From: Kribbella sp. ALI-6-A
GTDB lineage: Bacteria; Actinomycetota; Actinomycetes; Propionibacteriales; Kribbellaceae
NCBI RefSeq assembly: GCF_001984195.1
Contig: NZ_MTQN01000012.1
Span: 682,001-746,000 of the forward strand
DNA length: 64,000 nucleotides
Direction of reading: 5' to 3'
This document shows positions 25,453 to 34,765 of the stretch, one piece after another. Every line of letters begins with the position of its first letter. Positions within the stretch are counted from its first letter, which is position 1. Below the pieces are notes generated by a model that worked only from the letters and a program-made list of their open reading frames with translations, had not been told where the DNA came from and ran no database searches. A program made the translations under genes and the position numbers.

Positions 25453-26504
25453 GTGCCAAGACCATCAACTTCGGTGACGTCCCGGTCGGGCCGGAGCACC
25501 AGCCGTTCGTCATCGCCGAGATGTCCGGCAACCACAACGGCGACATCGAGCGGGCCAAGGACATCGTCCGGGCGATGGCCGAGACCGGCGTCCAGGCGCT
25601 GAAGCTGCAGACCTACACCGCCGACACGATCACCCTCGACGTGGACCTGCCGGCCTTCCGGCTGCCGTCGGAGCACGAGCTGTGGGGCGGCGCGCGGCTG
25701 TACGACCTGTACCAGGAGGCGCACACCCCGTGGGAGTGGCACGAGCCGATCTTCGAGCTGGCCAACTCGCTCGGCATGCTGGCCTTCTCGTCGCCGTTCG
25801 ACCCGACCGCGATCGACTTCCTGGAGAAGCTGAACGTGCCGGCGTACAAGGTCGCCTCGAACGAGATCGGTGACCTGCCGCTGGTCCGCGCGATGGCCGA
25901 GACCGGCAAGCCGATCATCATCTCCACCGGTTCGGCCACGCTGATGGACATCGACGCGGCGGTCCGCGCGGCGCGCTCCACCGGCAACGAGCAGATCGTC
26001 GTGCTGTCCTGCACCGCCAGCTACCCGGCCCCGCCGGAGCAGTCGAACCTGCGCTCCATCCCGGTCCTGCGCGACGCGCTCGGCGTCCAGATCGGCCTGT
26101 CCGACCACACGATGGGCATCGGCGCCGCGATCGCCGCCGTCGCGCTCGGCGCCACGGTGATCGAGAAGCACGTCACGCTGTCGCGCGCCGACGGCGGCGT
26201 CGACTCCGCGTTCTCCCTGGAGCCGCACGAGGTCAAGGCCCTGGTCGAGGGCACGAAGGTCGCCCAGCAGGCCCTCGGCGAGCCCGTCGTCGGCCCGAAG
26301 CAGGCCGAGCAGAACGTGCTGCGCTTCCGCCGTTCCCTCTACGTCACCCGCGACGTCAAGGCCGGCGAAAAGGTTGCCCCCGACAACGTCCGCTCGGTCC
26401 GCCCGGCCGGCGGCCTCCCCCCGGACGCCTTCAGCTCGGTCGAAGGCCGCGAGTTCCGCCAGGACACCCCGAAGGGCACCCCGCTGACCTGGGACGTGCT
26501 GTAG
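25449..26504 (+). CDS. pseI: Pseudaminic acid synthase
   Basis: This 351-residue enzyme condenses the 2,4-diacetamido-altrose product of PseG with phosphoenolpyruvate. The NeuB-type barrel shows IAEMSGNHNGDI, the KLQTYTADTI signature of the PseI branch, ISTGSATLMDID and LSDHTMGIGAA. An antifreeze-like SAF domain covers the last 60 residues (FRRSLYVTRDVKAGEKV onward). The length is normal. It is coupled to pseH and followed by a strong hairpin. Confidence 0.94.
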   Translation: MSAKTINFGDVPVGPEHQPFVIAEMSGNHNGDIERAKDIVRAMAETGVQALKLQTYTADTITLDVDLPAFRLPSEHELWGGARLYDLYQEAHTPWEWHEPIFELANSLGMLAFSSPFDPTAIDFLEKLNVPAYKVASNEIGDLPLVRAMAETGKPIIISTGSATLMDIDAAVRAARSTGNEQIVVLSCTASYPAPPEQSNLRSIPVLRDALGVQIGLSDHTMGIGAAIAAVALGATVIEKHVTLSRADGGVDSAFSLEPHEVKALVEGTKVAQQALGEPVVGPKQAEQNVLRFRRSLYVTRDVKAGEKVAPDNVRSVRPAGGLPPDAFSSVEGREFRQDTPKGTPLTWDVL

Positions 26505-26519
26505 GACTCAGCCCCGTCG

Positions 26520-26552
26520 AAGGCCCCGGACCGCAGGTCGGTCCGGGGCCTT
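26520..26552. terminator. 13-bp hairpin between pseI and gtrA-like gene
   Basis: AAGGCCCCGGACC (26520-26532) pairs perfectly with GGTCCGGGGCCTT (26540-26552) around a 7-base loop. It lies between two convergent genes and probably stops transcription from both sides. Confidence 0.85.
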
Positions 26553-26600
26553 CGTCAGTTCCGGGTGCGGGACAACTTCTCGGCCGACCGACGCATCGAC

Positions 26601-27065
26601 TCAGGCGTGGGACGCGTCGCGGAAGGTCCAGAAGCGGTGGAGCAGGTACGACGCCACCGGGACCAGCAGGATGACCAGGGCCTGAGCGAGCAGGACCGGT
26701 GTGCCGAGGAGCTCGATCAGCAGCGGCATGCCGACCAGGGAGCAGCCGAGGCCGAACAGGTAGACGGTGTAGAACTTGGCGAAGCCCCGCGGCCAGCTGG
26801 TCCGCGACTGGAAGACGAAGGTCCGGTACGCCGGGTAAACGGCCAGCGCGGTGGTGAAATTCGCCAGGGCCGTGACCAGCAGGTACGGCAGGGTGCCCTC
26901 GAAGACGTGCCAGCCGAGCCAGAACAGGCCGAAGTACAAGACGTTCGTGCCGGCGCCGACGAGCAGGTAGCGGACGCGGTGGTCGCCGAGCAGTTTGGCC
27001 GGCAGTTGCGCGACGACGGCAAAGTCGACAGAAATGGCGGTGCCTCTCAGCAGTGGGATAATCAC
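26601..27065 (-). CDS. GtrA-like membrane protein
   Basis: This 154-residue protein has four hydrophobic helices and the GtrA pattern RYLLVGAGTNVLYFGLFWLG at the start of the domain and LHRFWTFRD at the end. GtrA proteins are thought to flip undecaprenyl-phosphate-linked sugars across the membrane. It is divergent from a GtrB-like GT2 gene with 57 bases between them, so the pair probably works together. The GTG start at 27065 adds about 30 residues before the domain; a later start is possible. Confidence 0.88.
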   Translation of the reverse strand: MIIPLLRGTAISVDFAVVAQLPAKLLGDHRVRYLLVGAGTNVLYFGLFWLGWHVFEGTLPYLLVTALANFTTALAVYPAYRTFVFQSRTSWPRGFAKFYTVYLFGLGCSLVGMPLLIELLGTPVLLAQALVILLVPVASYLLHRFWTFRDASHA

Positions 27066-27122
27066 GACGGCGGAAGCACCCAGGCCGCCGCCTCCGCAGC
27101 GTCACCTTCCGAAGGGCAAGCA

Positions 27123-28076
27123 GTGCTCGTCTCCGTCGTCGTGCCATGTTATCGGTCCGCCAAGACCCTGCCGCGCCTTGTCGAGGACCTGTCGCACGTC
27201 CTGCCCGAGGCCACCACCGGGTTCGAGATCGTGCTGGTGGTCGACGGCAGCCCGGACGACACCTGGCAGGTGGCCAGCGAGCTGGCGAACAAGTATCCGG
27301 AGACCCGCGCCCTGCGCCTGGCGCGCAACTACGGCCAGCACAACGCGCTGATCGCCGGCGTGCGCAGCGCGCGGTACGAGGTGGTCGTCACGATGGACGA
27401 CGACCTGCAGCACCCGGCCGACCAGGTGCCGCTGCTGCTCCAGGCCCTGACCGACGACGTCGACCTGGTGTACGGCGTACCGACGGAGGAGGAGCACGGC
27501 GTCGTCCGGTCGTTCGCCTCCCGGCTGGTCAAGGCCGCGATGGCCTCCACGCTGTCGGTGCAGAACGCGAAGTCGATCAGCGCGTTCCGGGCGTTCCGGA
27601 CCTTCCTGCGGGACGGCTTCGACGGACTGGACGGGCCGCACGCCTCGGTCGACGTGGCGCTGTCATGGTCCACCACGCGGATCGCCCAGACCACGGTGCG
27701 GATGGAAGACCGGGCCGAGGGCCGGTCGAACTACACCACCTGGATGCTGATGAAGCATGCCCTGACGCTGATCACCGGCTACTCCACCGAGCCGCTGCGC
27801 CTGGTTGGCTACCTGGGCTTCATCTGCGCGGTCTTCGGCGTCGGACTGTTCGGCGTGATCATCTACAAGTACGCCGTCGGCGCGACCACGGTCGCGGGCT
27901 TCACCACGATCGCGTCGATGGTGGCGCTGTTCTCCGGCGCCCAGATGCTCGCCCTCGGCGTACTCGGTGAGTACGTCGGCCGACTGCACTCCGGCTCGAT
28001 GGGCCGGCCGACGTACGTGATCCGGGAGCGGACCGACGGCGACGCCCACCCGGACATCACCACCGAGACGGACTGA
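27123..28076 (+). CDS. GtrB-like glycosyltransferase 2 with two C-terminal membrane helices
   Basis: This 317-residue protein has an N-terminal GT-A domain (VSVVVPCYRSAKTLPRL, DXD site DDDLQHP) and two hydrophobic helices near residues 235-300 (LVGYLGFICAVFGVGLFGVI, VALFSGAQMLALGVLG). It likely attaches a sugar to undecaprenyl phosphate for the neighbouring GtrA protein to flip. GTG at 27123 gives the expected start just before the first strand and follows GAAGGGC. The fusion gene starts one base after its stop. Confidence 0.9.
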   Translation: MLVSVVVPCYRSAKTLPRLVEDLSHVLPEATTGFEIVLVVDGSPDDTWQVASELANKYPETRALRLARNYGQHNALIAGVRSARYEVVVTMDDDLQHPADQVPLLLQALTDDVDLVYGVPTEEEHGVVRSFASRLVKAAMASTLSVQNAKSISAFRAFRTFLRDGFDGLDGPHASVDVALSWSTTRIAQTTVRMEDRAEGRSNYTTWMLMKHALTLITGYSTEPLRLVGYLGFICAVFGVGLFGVIIYKYAVGATTVAGFTTIASMVALFSGAQMLALGVLGEYVGRLHSGSMGRPTYVIRERTDGDAHPDITTETD

Positions 28077-28077
28077 C

Positions 28078-29568
28078 GTGTACCTGCTCTTTCCCGGTCG
28101 GCACCATGTGCTGACCCGCTTCCAGGCCGAATTCCTGACCCAGGCCGCGCCGGCCGGTACGACGGTCGTCTGGGCGGTGACGTCGGCGAACCACCACACC
28201 ACCAAGCGCAACCCGATCCCGTACCACCGGCGCGAGGCCGCGATCGAGCGGTTCAGCGTGGCGACCGGCCTGCGGTCACTGGTGGTCGGCGTGGTGGACA
28301 CGCCGCCGACCGACGACTTCGCGGAGGTGACGGTGAAGGCGATCGAGGCGGGCACCGACGACCAGGTCCGGCTGGAACCGGGCAACACGGTGGTCGCCTG
28401 CTCGACGCCGGAGGTCGCGAAGCTGTACGAACGCCTTGGTTTCCAGGTGATCGGGGTCGAGCCCGAAGGCCAGGCGCGGCCGTGGGACGTCCTGCTGATG
28501 ATTGCTGCGGGCAACGATGGGTGGCGGACGCTGGCCCACCCGGCGACCGTCGACGTGTTCGACCGGTACCACCTGGACGCGCAGGTCCGGCGGTGCGTCA
28601 ACGACCCGGTGGTCGGCGACGACGGCGGGCTGACGACGACCCGGGACTACAAGACCTACGCCGACGCCTTCGAGACCGCGGCGGACCGGAAATGGTCGCA
28701 GCTGAAGGACTTCGTCCGCCCCGGACGCATCCTCGACATCGGCTGCGCGACCGGCGCGACGTTGCAGCTGGTCGACGCCGACCCGCGTTTCCACGAGTCC
28801 GACCTGATCGGCGTGGAGGTCGCGCGGCACCTGTACGCCGAGTGCGTGCACAAGAAGGAGCAGGGGTTCTTCAGCAATCCCAACGTCTACTTCTACCAGC
28901 GCAACATGCTCGGCGCGGCCGTCTTCCCGCCCCGCTCGATCGACACCACGCTCACCCTGGCGCTGACCCACGAGATCTGGTCGTACGCCGACGGCTCACG
29001 ACGGGAGACCGTCCAGCGTTTCGTCGACCGCCTCTTCGCCCACACCGCGCCCGACGGCGTCTGGATCAACTCCGACGTCTGCGGACCGGCTGAGCCGGAT
29101 CGTCCCGTCGTACTGGCGCTGGACGACTCCGACGGCCTCAACCCCGACGAGCCGGTCGACCTCGAGTCCCTCGCCGACCCCGCCGCGCACGTCAGCGCAC
29201 TGTCCACCCGGGCCCGCTTCTTCCAGTTCGCCCAGGACTTCCGGCGCAACGCCCGCGTCCCCTTCGAGTACACGATCCGCGCCGGCCACCCGGTTTTGCG
29301 GCTGGCGGACGCGATGGACTTCCTCACCCGCAAGGACTACGTCGACAACTGGCTGAGCGAAACCCACGAACAGTTCTGCGGCCTGAGCTACCCCGACTGG
29401 ACCACCATCACCGAGTCGGCCGGCTTCACCGTCGACCCGTCCTCGAAGCCCTGGCGCAACGACTGGGTGATCGAGAACCGCATCGCCCCGGTAGCCACCC
29501 TCACCACCCCCGACGGCACACCGGTCGACTGGCCGGACACCCACCAACTCCTGATCGCCCGCCGCTGA
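28078..29568 (+). CDS. Nucleotidyltransferase-like/methyltransferase fusion
   Basis: This 496-residue protein has two parts. Residues 1-150 resemble a NadM-type adenylyltransferase: GRHHVLTRFQ at the N-terminus stands where the (H/T)xGH motif would be, and HHTTKRNPIPYHRREA looks like the NPF..ER segment. Residues 185-480 form a SAM methyltransferase with LDIGCATGATLQL. The expected GxF..H..H loop is altered, so nucleotidyl transfer is uncertain. It follows the GtrB-like gene with a one-base gap and probably modifies a glycan precursor or an activated alcohol phosphate. No family for the full architecture is recognised. Confidence 0.72.
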   Translation: MYLLFPGRHHVLTRFQAEFLTQAAPAGTTVVWAVTSANHHTTKRNPIPYHRREAAIERFSVATGLRSLVVGVVDTPPTDDFAEVTVKAIEAGTDDQVRLEPGNTVVACSTPEVAKLYERLGFQVIGVEPEGQARPWDVLLMIAAGNDGWRTLAHPATVDVFDRYHLDAQVRRCVNDPVVGDDGGLTTTRDYKTYADAFETAADRKWSQLKDFVRPGRILDIGCATGATLQLVDADPRFHESDLIGVEVARHLYAECVHKKEQGFFSNPNVYFYQRNMLGAAVFPPRSIDTTLTLALTHEIWSYADGSRRETVQRFVDRLFAHTAPDGVWINSDVCGPAEPDRPVVLALDDSDGLNPDEPVDLESLADPAAHVSALSTRARFFQFAQDFRRNARVPFEYTIRAGHPVLRLADAMDFLTRKDYVDNWLSETHEQFCGLSYPDWTTITESAGFTVDPSSKPWRNDWVIENRIAPVATLTTPDGTPVDWPDTHQLLIARR

Positions 29569-29577
29569 CAAACAACA

Positions 29578-29621
29578 GCGTCCGAAGAAGCCGAGGCTGT
29601 AGCGCTCGGTCCTTCGGACGC
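29578..29621. terminator. Hairpin terminator sharing the stem sequence of the 8.3-kb hairpin
   Basis: GCGTCCGAAG (29578-29587) pairs with CTTCGGACGC (29612-29621), and CCGAG 29591-29595 pairs with CTCGG 29605-29609 across a small internal loop. The left arm has the same CGTCCGAAGAAGCCGAGGC as the hairpin at 8338-8385. It separates two convergent genes. Confidence 0.82.
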
Positions 29622-29638
29622 AGTTGAGGTGTCGCGGG

Positions 29639-31477
29639 TTATCCCAGCTTCTCGCGCAGCTGGCGCTTCACGCGGCGCTTGACCTTGCCGGCGAACTTGC
29701 GGGGGTTCCGGATCTGCGCGGCCCTGCGGATCAGCGTGACCGCCGAGTACGCCCGCGAGTTCTTCAGCTTGGTGCGCTCCGCGTTCGCCTTCTGCACCTG
29801 CGTCCGCATCTCCCGCAGGCGCGTCTCGCGCGTCTTCAGCGCCTTGTCGCGGAAGCCCAGCGTGCGCTCCAGGCCGAAGATCTGCCCCTTGAGCTCGTGC
29901 ACCTCCTGCGCGGCGCGCTCGGCGTCGGCCAGCGCGGTCCGCAGGTCGGGCGTCTGCGACGCGTCAGCCGGTACGCCGAGCGCGGTGGCCAGGGCGGTCG
30001 CCAGCTCCTTGCCCCGGGCAACCTGTGCGACGGAAACCGACGGGGTGTCCGGGCTGGTCGCCGGGGTCTGCGCCGGGGCGTCGATGCCGGACATCGCCAG
30101 CCAGGCCGAGACCAGGTCGTCGCCGACCATCCACGGCGGCCACGGGTGGCGGCGGTGGGCGCCGATCAGGCGCTCGTGGAAGCGCGCCCAGGCGGCGGCG
30201 AGGCGGTCCTGCTCGGTCTCCTCGGCGACGGTCACCCAGGCCGAGGGGCCGAAGGCGAAGCTGTCGCCGTCGACGACCACGTCGTCCCAGCGCGGCAGCA
30301 CCCGGCTACCGGTCTGCGAGCGAGCCCAGTCCCCCAGCCGGCCGGCGAGGTCCCGGAAGCCCGGTACGTCTTCAGCGGCGGCCAGACGGAACAGCAAGGT
30401 CTCTGCCGTCACACCGCCGGGCACGGTCGAGGGAACGACCGAGGCGTCGAAGGACAGCAGCCCCGCGACGGCCGCCTGCGATGCGGCGGAAGAGGCCGCT
30501 GCCTGGTCGGCGCCGGCTGGCGCCGGAGATTCTTCGGACGAGACCGCGGTGAGTGCGACCGACCACTTGTCCCCGTCGGGGTCAGCGGTCAGCACCGCCG
30601 GGTGGCCCGTGGTCTGGGCGTACACGGCGTGCTTCGGCGCCGCACCCCGTACGGCGATCCAGCCGGTCGGCGTCGAAGCCAGCAGTCCGGCGCGGGCGGC
30701 GGCGTCGGCGGCTTCGGCGATCGGGGCCAGCAGCGGGACCACGGCGGAGGCCGCCTCGAGGGCTTCCACCGCCAGGCGGGCGGGGAGCTGACCGGGACGC
30801 GCCGCGGCGGCAGCGTCGGTCGACACCAGCGCGTGCGGAGTCTCGGCGACCGAGAAGGCGGCGTACGCCGTGGCGCCGGTGAGGCCGACGCGGTCGAGCT
30901 CGGCGACCAGCTGGTCCGTGGAGACCGGCCGGGCCGGGTCGTCGTGCAGCGGGCGCCACTCGTCGTCGCCGTGACGCTGGTCGGCTGGGCGGCGGTCGAG
31001 CACAGTGGTGAGGGAGAACTCGTTCTCCAGGCCCAGCACCACGACCGCGTCGGACGACGTGACGGCGGCCAGGGCGTCGAGGCGCTGGGGCCAGGTCAGG
31101 TCCGGGCTGTCGTAGCCGATCACCCGGTCCAGGCCGTCCGCGGCCACGACCACGTCGTACGCCGGACGCCCGGCCTCGGCGAGCCCGTCCAGCGCGCCGG
31201 CAACGACCTGCAGGCGGTCGCCGAAGGTCTCGGCCAGCTCGCCCGCGTCGGAGACCGAGCGGACCAGCAGCGTCGCCTCGGACGCCTTGGCGACGACCGC
31301 CTCGATCAGGTCGGCGCCGTGCGGACCGACGATCAGGGTGCGTGCCCCGTCGGGCAGGACGTCCGCGAGCAGCGCGCGCAGCGCCGGTCCCTGGACAGCC
31401 CCCCGCTTGCCGGAGTAGTCGCTCCACGGCTGCATCTCGCCGCGGACGACCTCGACGGCCAGCTGGTTGTCAGACAC
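29639..31477 (-). CDS. Degenerate-Rossmann/coiled-coil glycan protein (paralog 1)
   Basis: This 612-residue protein has an N-terminal methyltransferase-like region without a clear GxGxG loop (TLIVGPHGADLIEAVVAKA; YDVVVAADGLDRVIGYDSPD; VVVLGLENEFSLTTVL), a long Ala-rich middle, and a C-terminal coiled coil (about 520-575, LKGQIFGLERTLGFRDKALK) ending in a basic tail (LREKLG). A shorter paralog lies at 45836-47413. The tail SRAYSAVTLIRRAAQIRNPR resembles the ends of many cell-wall glycosyltransferases. The function is unknown. It overlaps the preceding gene by 8 bases and is last in a six-gene minus-strand operon. Confidence 0.75.
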   Translation of the reverse strand: MSDNQLAVEVVRGEMQPWSDYSGKRGAVQGPALRALLADVLPDGARTLIVGPHGADLIEAVVAKASEATLLVRSVSDAGELAETFGDRLQVVAGALDGLAEAGRPAYDVVVAADGLDRVIGYDSPDLTWPQRLDALAAVTSSDAVVVLGLENEFSLTTVLDRRPADQRHGDDEWRPLHDDPARPVSTDQLVAELDRVGLTGATAYAAFSVAETPHALVSTDAAAAARPGQLPARLAVEALEAASAVVPLLAPIAEAADAAARAGLLASTPTGWIAVRGAAPKHAVYAQTTGHPAVLTADPDGDKWSVALTAVSSEESPAPAGADQAAASSAASQAAVAGLLSFDASVVPSTVPGGVTAETLLFRLAAAEDVPGFRDLAGRLGDWARSQTGSRVLPRWDDVVVDGDSFAFGPSAWVTVAEETEQDRLAAAWARFHERLIGAHRRHPWPPWMVGDDLVSAWLAMSGIDAPAQTPATSPDTPSVSVAQVARGKELATALATALGVPADASQTPDLRTALADAERAAQEVHELKGQIFGLERTLGFRDKALKTRETRLREMRTQVQKANAERTKLKNSRAYSAVTLIRRAAQIRNPRKFAGKVKRRVKRQLREKLG

Positions 31478-32300
31478 GCTCTCTCCAATCGAACAACATG
31501 CGCAGTTCCGCGGGCGGCATCATCCACGGCACGCCCAGTTCCAGGTCGGTGGTCGCCCGGGCGGCGTCCATGTCCAGCTCCTTGCCCAGCATCTCCGGCC
31601 ACAGCCGCGCGATCCGGCTCTGCCCGCCGAAGAGCGGGTTCTCGCCTTCCATCTCCATCGGGTCGCCGTACACCGCGGCCTCACAGCCGGCGGCGATCCC
31701 GTAGAAGATCGCGGTCGACAGCCGGTTGGCCGCCACCCGCTTGTGCTTGCGCAGCTCGGCCAGCTGCTTGTAGAGGAACTTCGGGTCGGTGCCCTCGTAG
31801 GAGAACCCGCGGCGGCCGAACGAGACCACCCGGAACCCGGCGTCCTCGTAGGACTTGCGCACCTCGGGCCGGTCGTACTCGGTGTAGTACAGGCTGAAGG
31901 TGACCGGGCCGGGCTCGGTCTCGCGGATCTCGTCGATCAGGCGCTTGTGGTCACCCTGAATCTTGCCGCCCTCCCAGCCGTGGAAGAGGAACCAGAGCGT
32001 GCCTTCGCGCTCCTCCTCCGCGACGGCGCCCAGCTCGGGCTCCAGTTCCTGCAGGTACAGGAACGGCGCTCCGATGCTGTGGTAGTTGCGCCGGCCGAGC
32101 GCGTGGCCGCGGCGCCGCGGTCCGTCGCTCCAGGTGAACCGCCACGCGCCGTCGTAGAACTCGTGCACCGGGTTCCAGCCGTCGGCGATGTTCCAGCCGT
32201 GCTGCAGGTAACCGCGCAGGCGGGGCGGGTACTGGTCGTCCAGGCCGGCGTACCGGGCCAGGATGTGGGCCTGGCCGTAGTAGTGGTTGTGGTGATGCAT
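31470..32300 (-). CDS. HHxNHxYG-type protein, candidate glycosyltransferase (paralog 1)
   Basis: This 276-residue soluble protein begins with the His-rich MHHHNHYYGQAHILARYAG and contains LQHGWNI, FHGWEGG, KHKRVAANRLSTAIFYG and YGDPM. The later motifs, a conserved Arg/Asn/Ser stretch followed by a small-residue helix and an Asp-Pro, are reminiscent of the donor-binding half of GT-B enzymes, but no family is recognised. The paralog at 47413-48279 lies directly before the CMP-sugar synthetase gene, which suggests a role with nonulosonic acid. Its ATG shares one base with the stop of the upstream GT2 gene (TGATG). Confidence 0.75.
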   Translation of the reverse strand: MHHHNHYYGQAHILARYAGLDDQYPPRLRGYLQHGWNIADGWNPVHEFYDGAWRFTWSDGPRRRGHALGRRNYHSIGAPFLYLQELEPELGAVAEEEREGTLWFLFHGWEGGKIQGDHKRLIDEIRETEPGPVTFSLYYTEYDRPEVRKSYEDAGFRVVSFGRRGFSYEGTDPKFLYKQLAELRKHKRVAANRLSTAIFYGIAAGCEAAVYGDPMEMEGENPLFGGQSRIARLWPEMLGKELDMDAARATTDLELGVPWMMPPAELRMLFDWRERV

Positions 32301-34630
32301 CAGCGGACCTCGAGGTGGAGTGTGCCGGCGTGCGGGCGCAGCGCGGCGGTGTGACCGGACTGCTCGACCTCGATCGGCAGCCGGCCGGACAGGAACGGCT
32401 CGCACTGCACCGCGTGCTCGGCGCCGTCCGGACCGGTCGCGAACAGGATCCAGTCGGCCAGGCTGGCCAGCGGGTCCGAGGAGTTCACCACGAAGTCGGT
32501 CGGGATCAGGTCGGCCACGTCGGCGACGGCGGTCCATCGGCCGTCCTCGACGGTCAGCCGGCAGACCACGTCCGCGTGCTCGTCGGAGTCGTCCAGGTAA
32601 CGCCGCCAGTTGAACGTGTAGCCCTCGCCGGCCAGCACCGGCCCGTCGATCCGCAGCTCCACGCCGTTGCTTCCGGCAACCAGATTGGCGTGCTCGGCGG
32701 GCAGCCGCAGCGGGGCCTCGTGCAGGTTGACGTAACCGCCGGTGGAACGGGTCAGCGTGACCATCCGGCCGTCGGCCAGGTGGTGCACGGCCTGCGGCGG
32801 AGCGGTCCACAGCAGCAGCTTCGAGTCGTTCGTACCGACCATCTTGAACGCCCAGGTGGTGCGCTGGGTGAACGGGTCGTCGGGGTTGGTGTCCTCGATG
32901 ATCGGCCGGACCGGGATCCGCACGGTGAAGTCGCGGCCGTCGCCGCCGAAGGTCAGCGGCAGCTCCTGGTCCTTGCCGGCCAGCGGCCGGGTCACCCGCA
33001 GCTTCGGCTCCTCCAGCGTCGCGGGGACGCGGCCCTGCAGCACCAAAGCGTCCGCGGTCTGGCTGACCGCGGTGAGCCGGGTCGGGTCGACCATGCGCCG
33101 CAGCACGAAGGCGCCGTCGGCGCCCGGGCCCGGCTGGATCCAGCTGGCGCTGTCGATCCAGGCGCCCGGCGGCCAGCCCGGGCTGCCCGGGCGCTGGCCA
33201 CGCAGCTTGCCGTGCCGGCGCAGGCGTCCGGAGCGCAGCCGCACCATGAAGTGCGCCGGGGCGCCGGTGCCCTTGATCTTGCCGAGCAGCGTCTTGTCGA
33301 GGCGGACCTCGAAGCCGACCAGGGCCGGGTCGCCGTGGGTGTCGATCGCGTCGTAGCGGCGGACGGCCAACGGGGTCTCAGCCCCGCCGACGACCAGCGC
33401 GATCCGCAGGTTGGACGACGTCTTGGTCTCCAGGTGCCGGATCTCCGCGGTGCCCTTGACCGACAGCGACCCGTCGTCGAGCCAGCTGACCTCGCGCACG
33501 CTGGTGGCCAGCGTCAGGTCCTTCATCGGCAGCCGGTACAGCTCCCGCGAGACCGACGGGTTCTGGTCCTGTACGCCGGGGTAGTTGTGCTCGAACTGCC
33601 ACGGCCGGCCGGGCCGGGACAGCGCCCGGGCGCCGCCGCGCAGGCCGCCCTCGTTGCGGAAGTGGGCCAGCCGGCGGAGCAGGTCGACGTCACCGGCGGC
33701 CAGCGCCGAGTGCTGGATTCGGTCGTAGCTGTGCGCCCGGGCCAGGACCGAGTCGTCCAGCCGGTCCATCAGCCGGCGGGCGAGCTTGAGCAGGTTCTGC
33801 TCCTCCTCGGCCGGGGCCGCGCCGAAGGCCATCATCAGCGTGAGCAGGTCGATCTGGGTGAAGTGCCCGTGCACCCGGCGGCGGACCTCGCGCAGGGCGT
33901 CGCCGGTCTCGACCAGGTCCATCACCATCTCGGCGGACCGGACCCGGTCCTCCATGTTGCCCAGCTGGAACTTCTGCTGGGTGATCGACTCGCCGGACTC
34001 CCGCTCGCGCCAGTAGTAGACCGGTACGGCGAGGGCGTCGACGGTGACCGCGTCCAGGTGCGCCTTCAGCGTCACCGGGTAGTCCTCGTAGCGGATCGCC
34101 GGGAACTGGTAGCCGTACTCGTCCCAGAACGACCGCCGGTAGACCTTGTTCCAGGCCATCCGGTCCAGGATCAGGTCCGGGGTCTCGATCACGTGGGTGG
34201 CGATCCGGTCCCGGGCGAACGGCAGCCGGTGGATCCACGACGGCCGGACGCCGGAGCTGTTGTTGAACCGGCGCGCGTTGCCGCCGGCGAACGACGAGCC
34301 GCTGCTGTCCAGCGTGCGGATCAGCTTCTCGAAGCCGTGCCGGGTGACCAGGTCGTCGCTGTCGACGAAGGTGAGGTACTCACCCTGGGCGTGCCGGACG
34401 CCGGTGTTGCGCGCCGGGCCGAGACCCTGGTTCTCCTGGGTGACGATCCGGAACCGCTGGTCGCGGTCGCAGAACTCCTTGGCGATCGCGGCGCTGTCGT
34501 CGGGGGATCCGTCGTCGACGAGGATCGCCTCGAAGTCCGTCCAGGTTTGCCGCGCGATCGAGTCCAGACAGTCCCCGATGTAGTCGCGGACGTTGTAGAA
34601 GGGCACAACGACACTCAGCCGCGGCGTCAC
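32300..34630 (-). CDS. Large GT2 glycosyltransferase with beta-rich C-terminal extension
   Basis: This 776-residue protein has an N-terminal GT-A domain (SVVVPFYNVRDYIGDCLDSI; DDGSPDDSA; DXD-type FVDSDDLV) over about 220 residues, a helical linker, and from about residue 370 a long beta-strand-rich part with repeated immunoglobulin-like patterns. Enzymes with this layout include teichoic-acid polymerases such as TagF/TagB-like and CDP-glycerol-linked GT2 proteins. GTG at 34630 is chosen because GAGGAG precedes it and the GT2 strand begins 4 residues later. The upstream gene is 191 bases away. Confidence 0.85.
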   Translation of the reverse strand: MTPRLSVVVPFYNVRDYIGDCLDSIARQTWTDFEAILVDDGSPDDSAAIAKEFCDRDQRFRIVTQENQGLGPARNTGVRHAQGEYLTFVDSDDLVTRHGFEKLIRTLDSSGSSFAGGNARRFNNSSGVRPSWIHRLPFARDRIATHVIETPDLILDRMAWNKVYRRSFWDEYGYQFPAIRYEDYPVTLKAHLDAVTVDALAVPVYYWRERESGESITQQKFQLGNMEDRVRSAEMVMDLVETGDALREVRRRVHGHFTQIDLLTLMMAFGAAPAEEEQNLLKLARRLMDRLDDSVLARAHSYDRIQHSALAAGDVDLLRRLAHFRNEGGLRGGARALSRPGRPWQFEHNYPGVQDQNPSVSRELYRLPMKDLTLATSVREVSWLDDGSLSVKGTAEIRHLETKTSSNLRIALVVGGAETPLAVRRYDAIDTHGDPALVGFEVRLDKTLLGKIKGTGAPAHFMVRLRSGRLRRHGKLRGQRPGSPGWPPGAWIDSASWIQPGPGADGAFVLRRMVDPTRLTAVSQTADALVLQGRVPATLEEPKLRVTRPLAGKDQELPLTFGGDGRDFTVRIPVRPIIEDTNPDDPFTQRTTWAFKMVGTNDSKLLLWTAPPQAVHHLADGRMVTLTRSTGGYVNLHEAPLRLPAEHANLVAGSNGVELRIDGPVLAGEGYTFNWRRYLDDSDEHADVVCRLTVEDGRWTAVADVADLIPTDFVVNSSDPLASLADWILFATGPDGAEHAVQCEPFLSGRLPIEVEQSGHTAALRPHAGTLHLEVR

Positions 34631-34765
34631 AACGGCAAATCTCCTCGGCTCAGTCGGCGGTCGGTCGACATCCTGGTCGGCACTACCGCCTGACCCGATG
34701 CTGCCTGGGCACACAGCGCCGGAGCAACCAAGGTCCGGGCGGCGACCAGTGATCCATCGCCGGTC

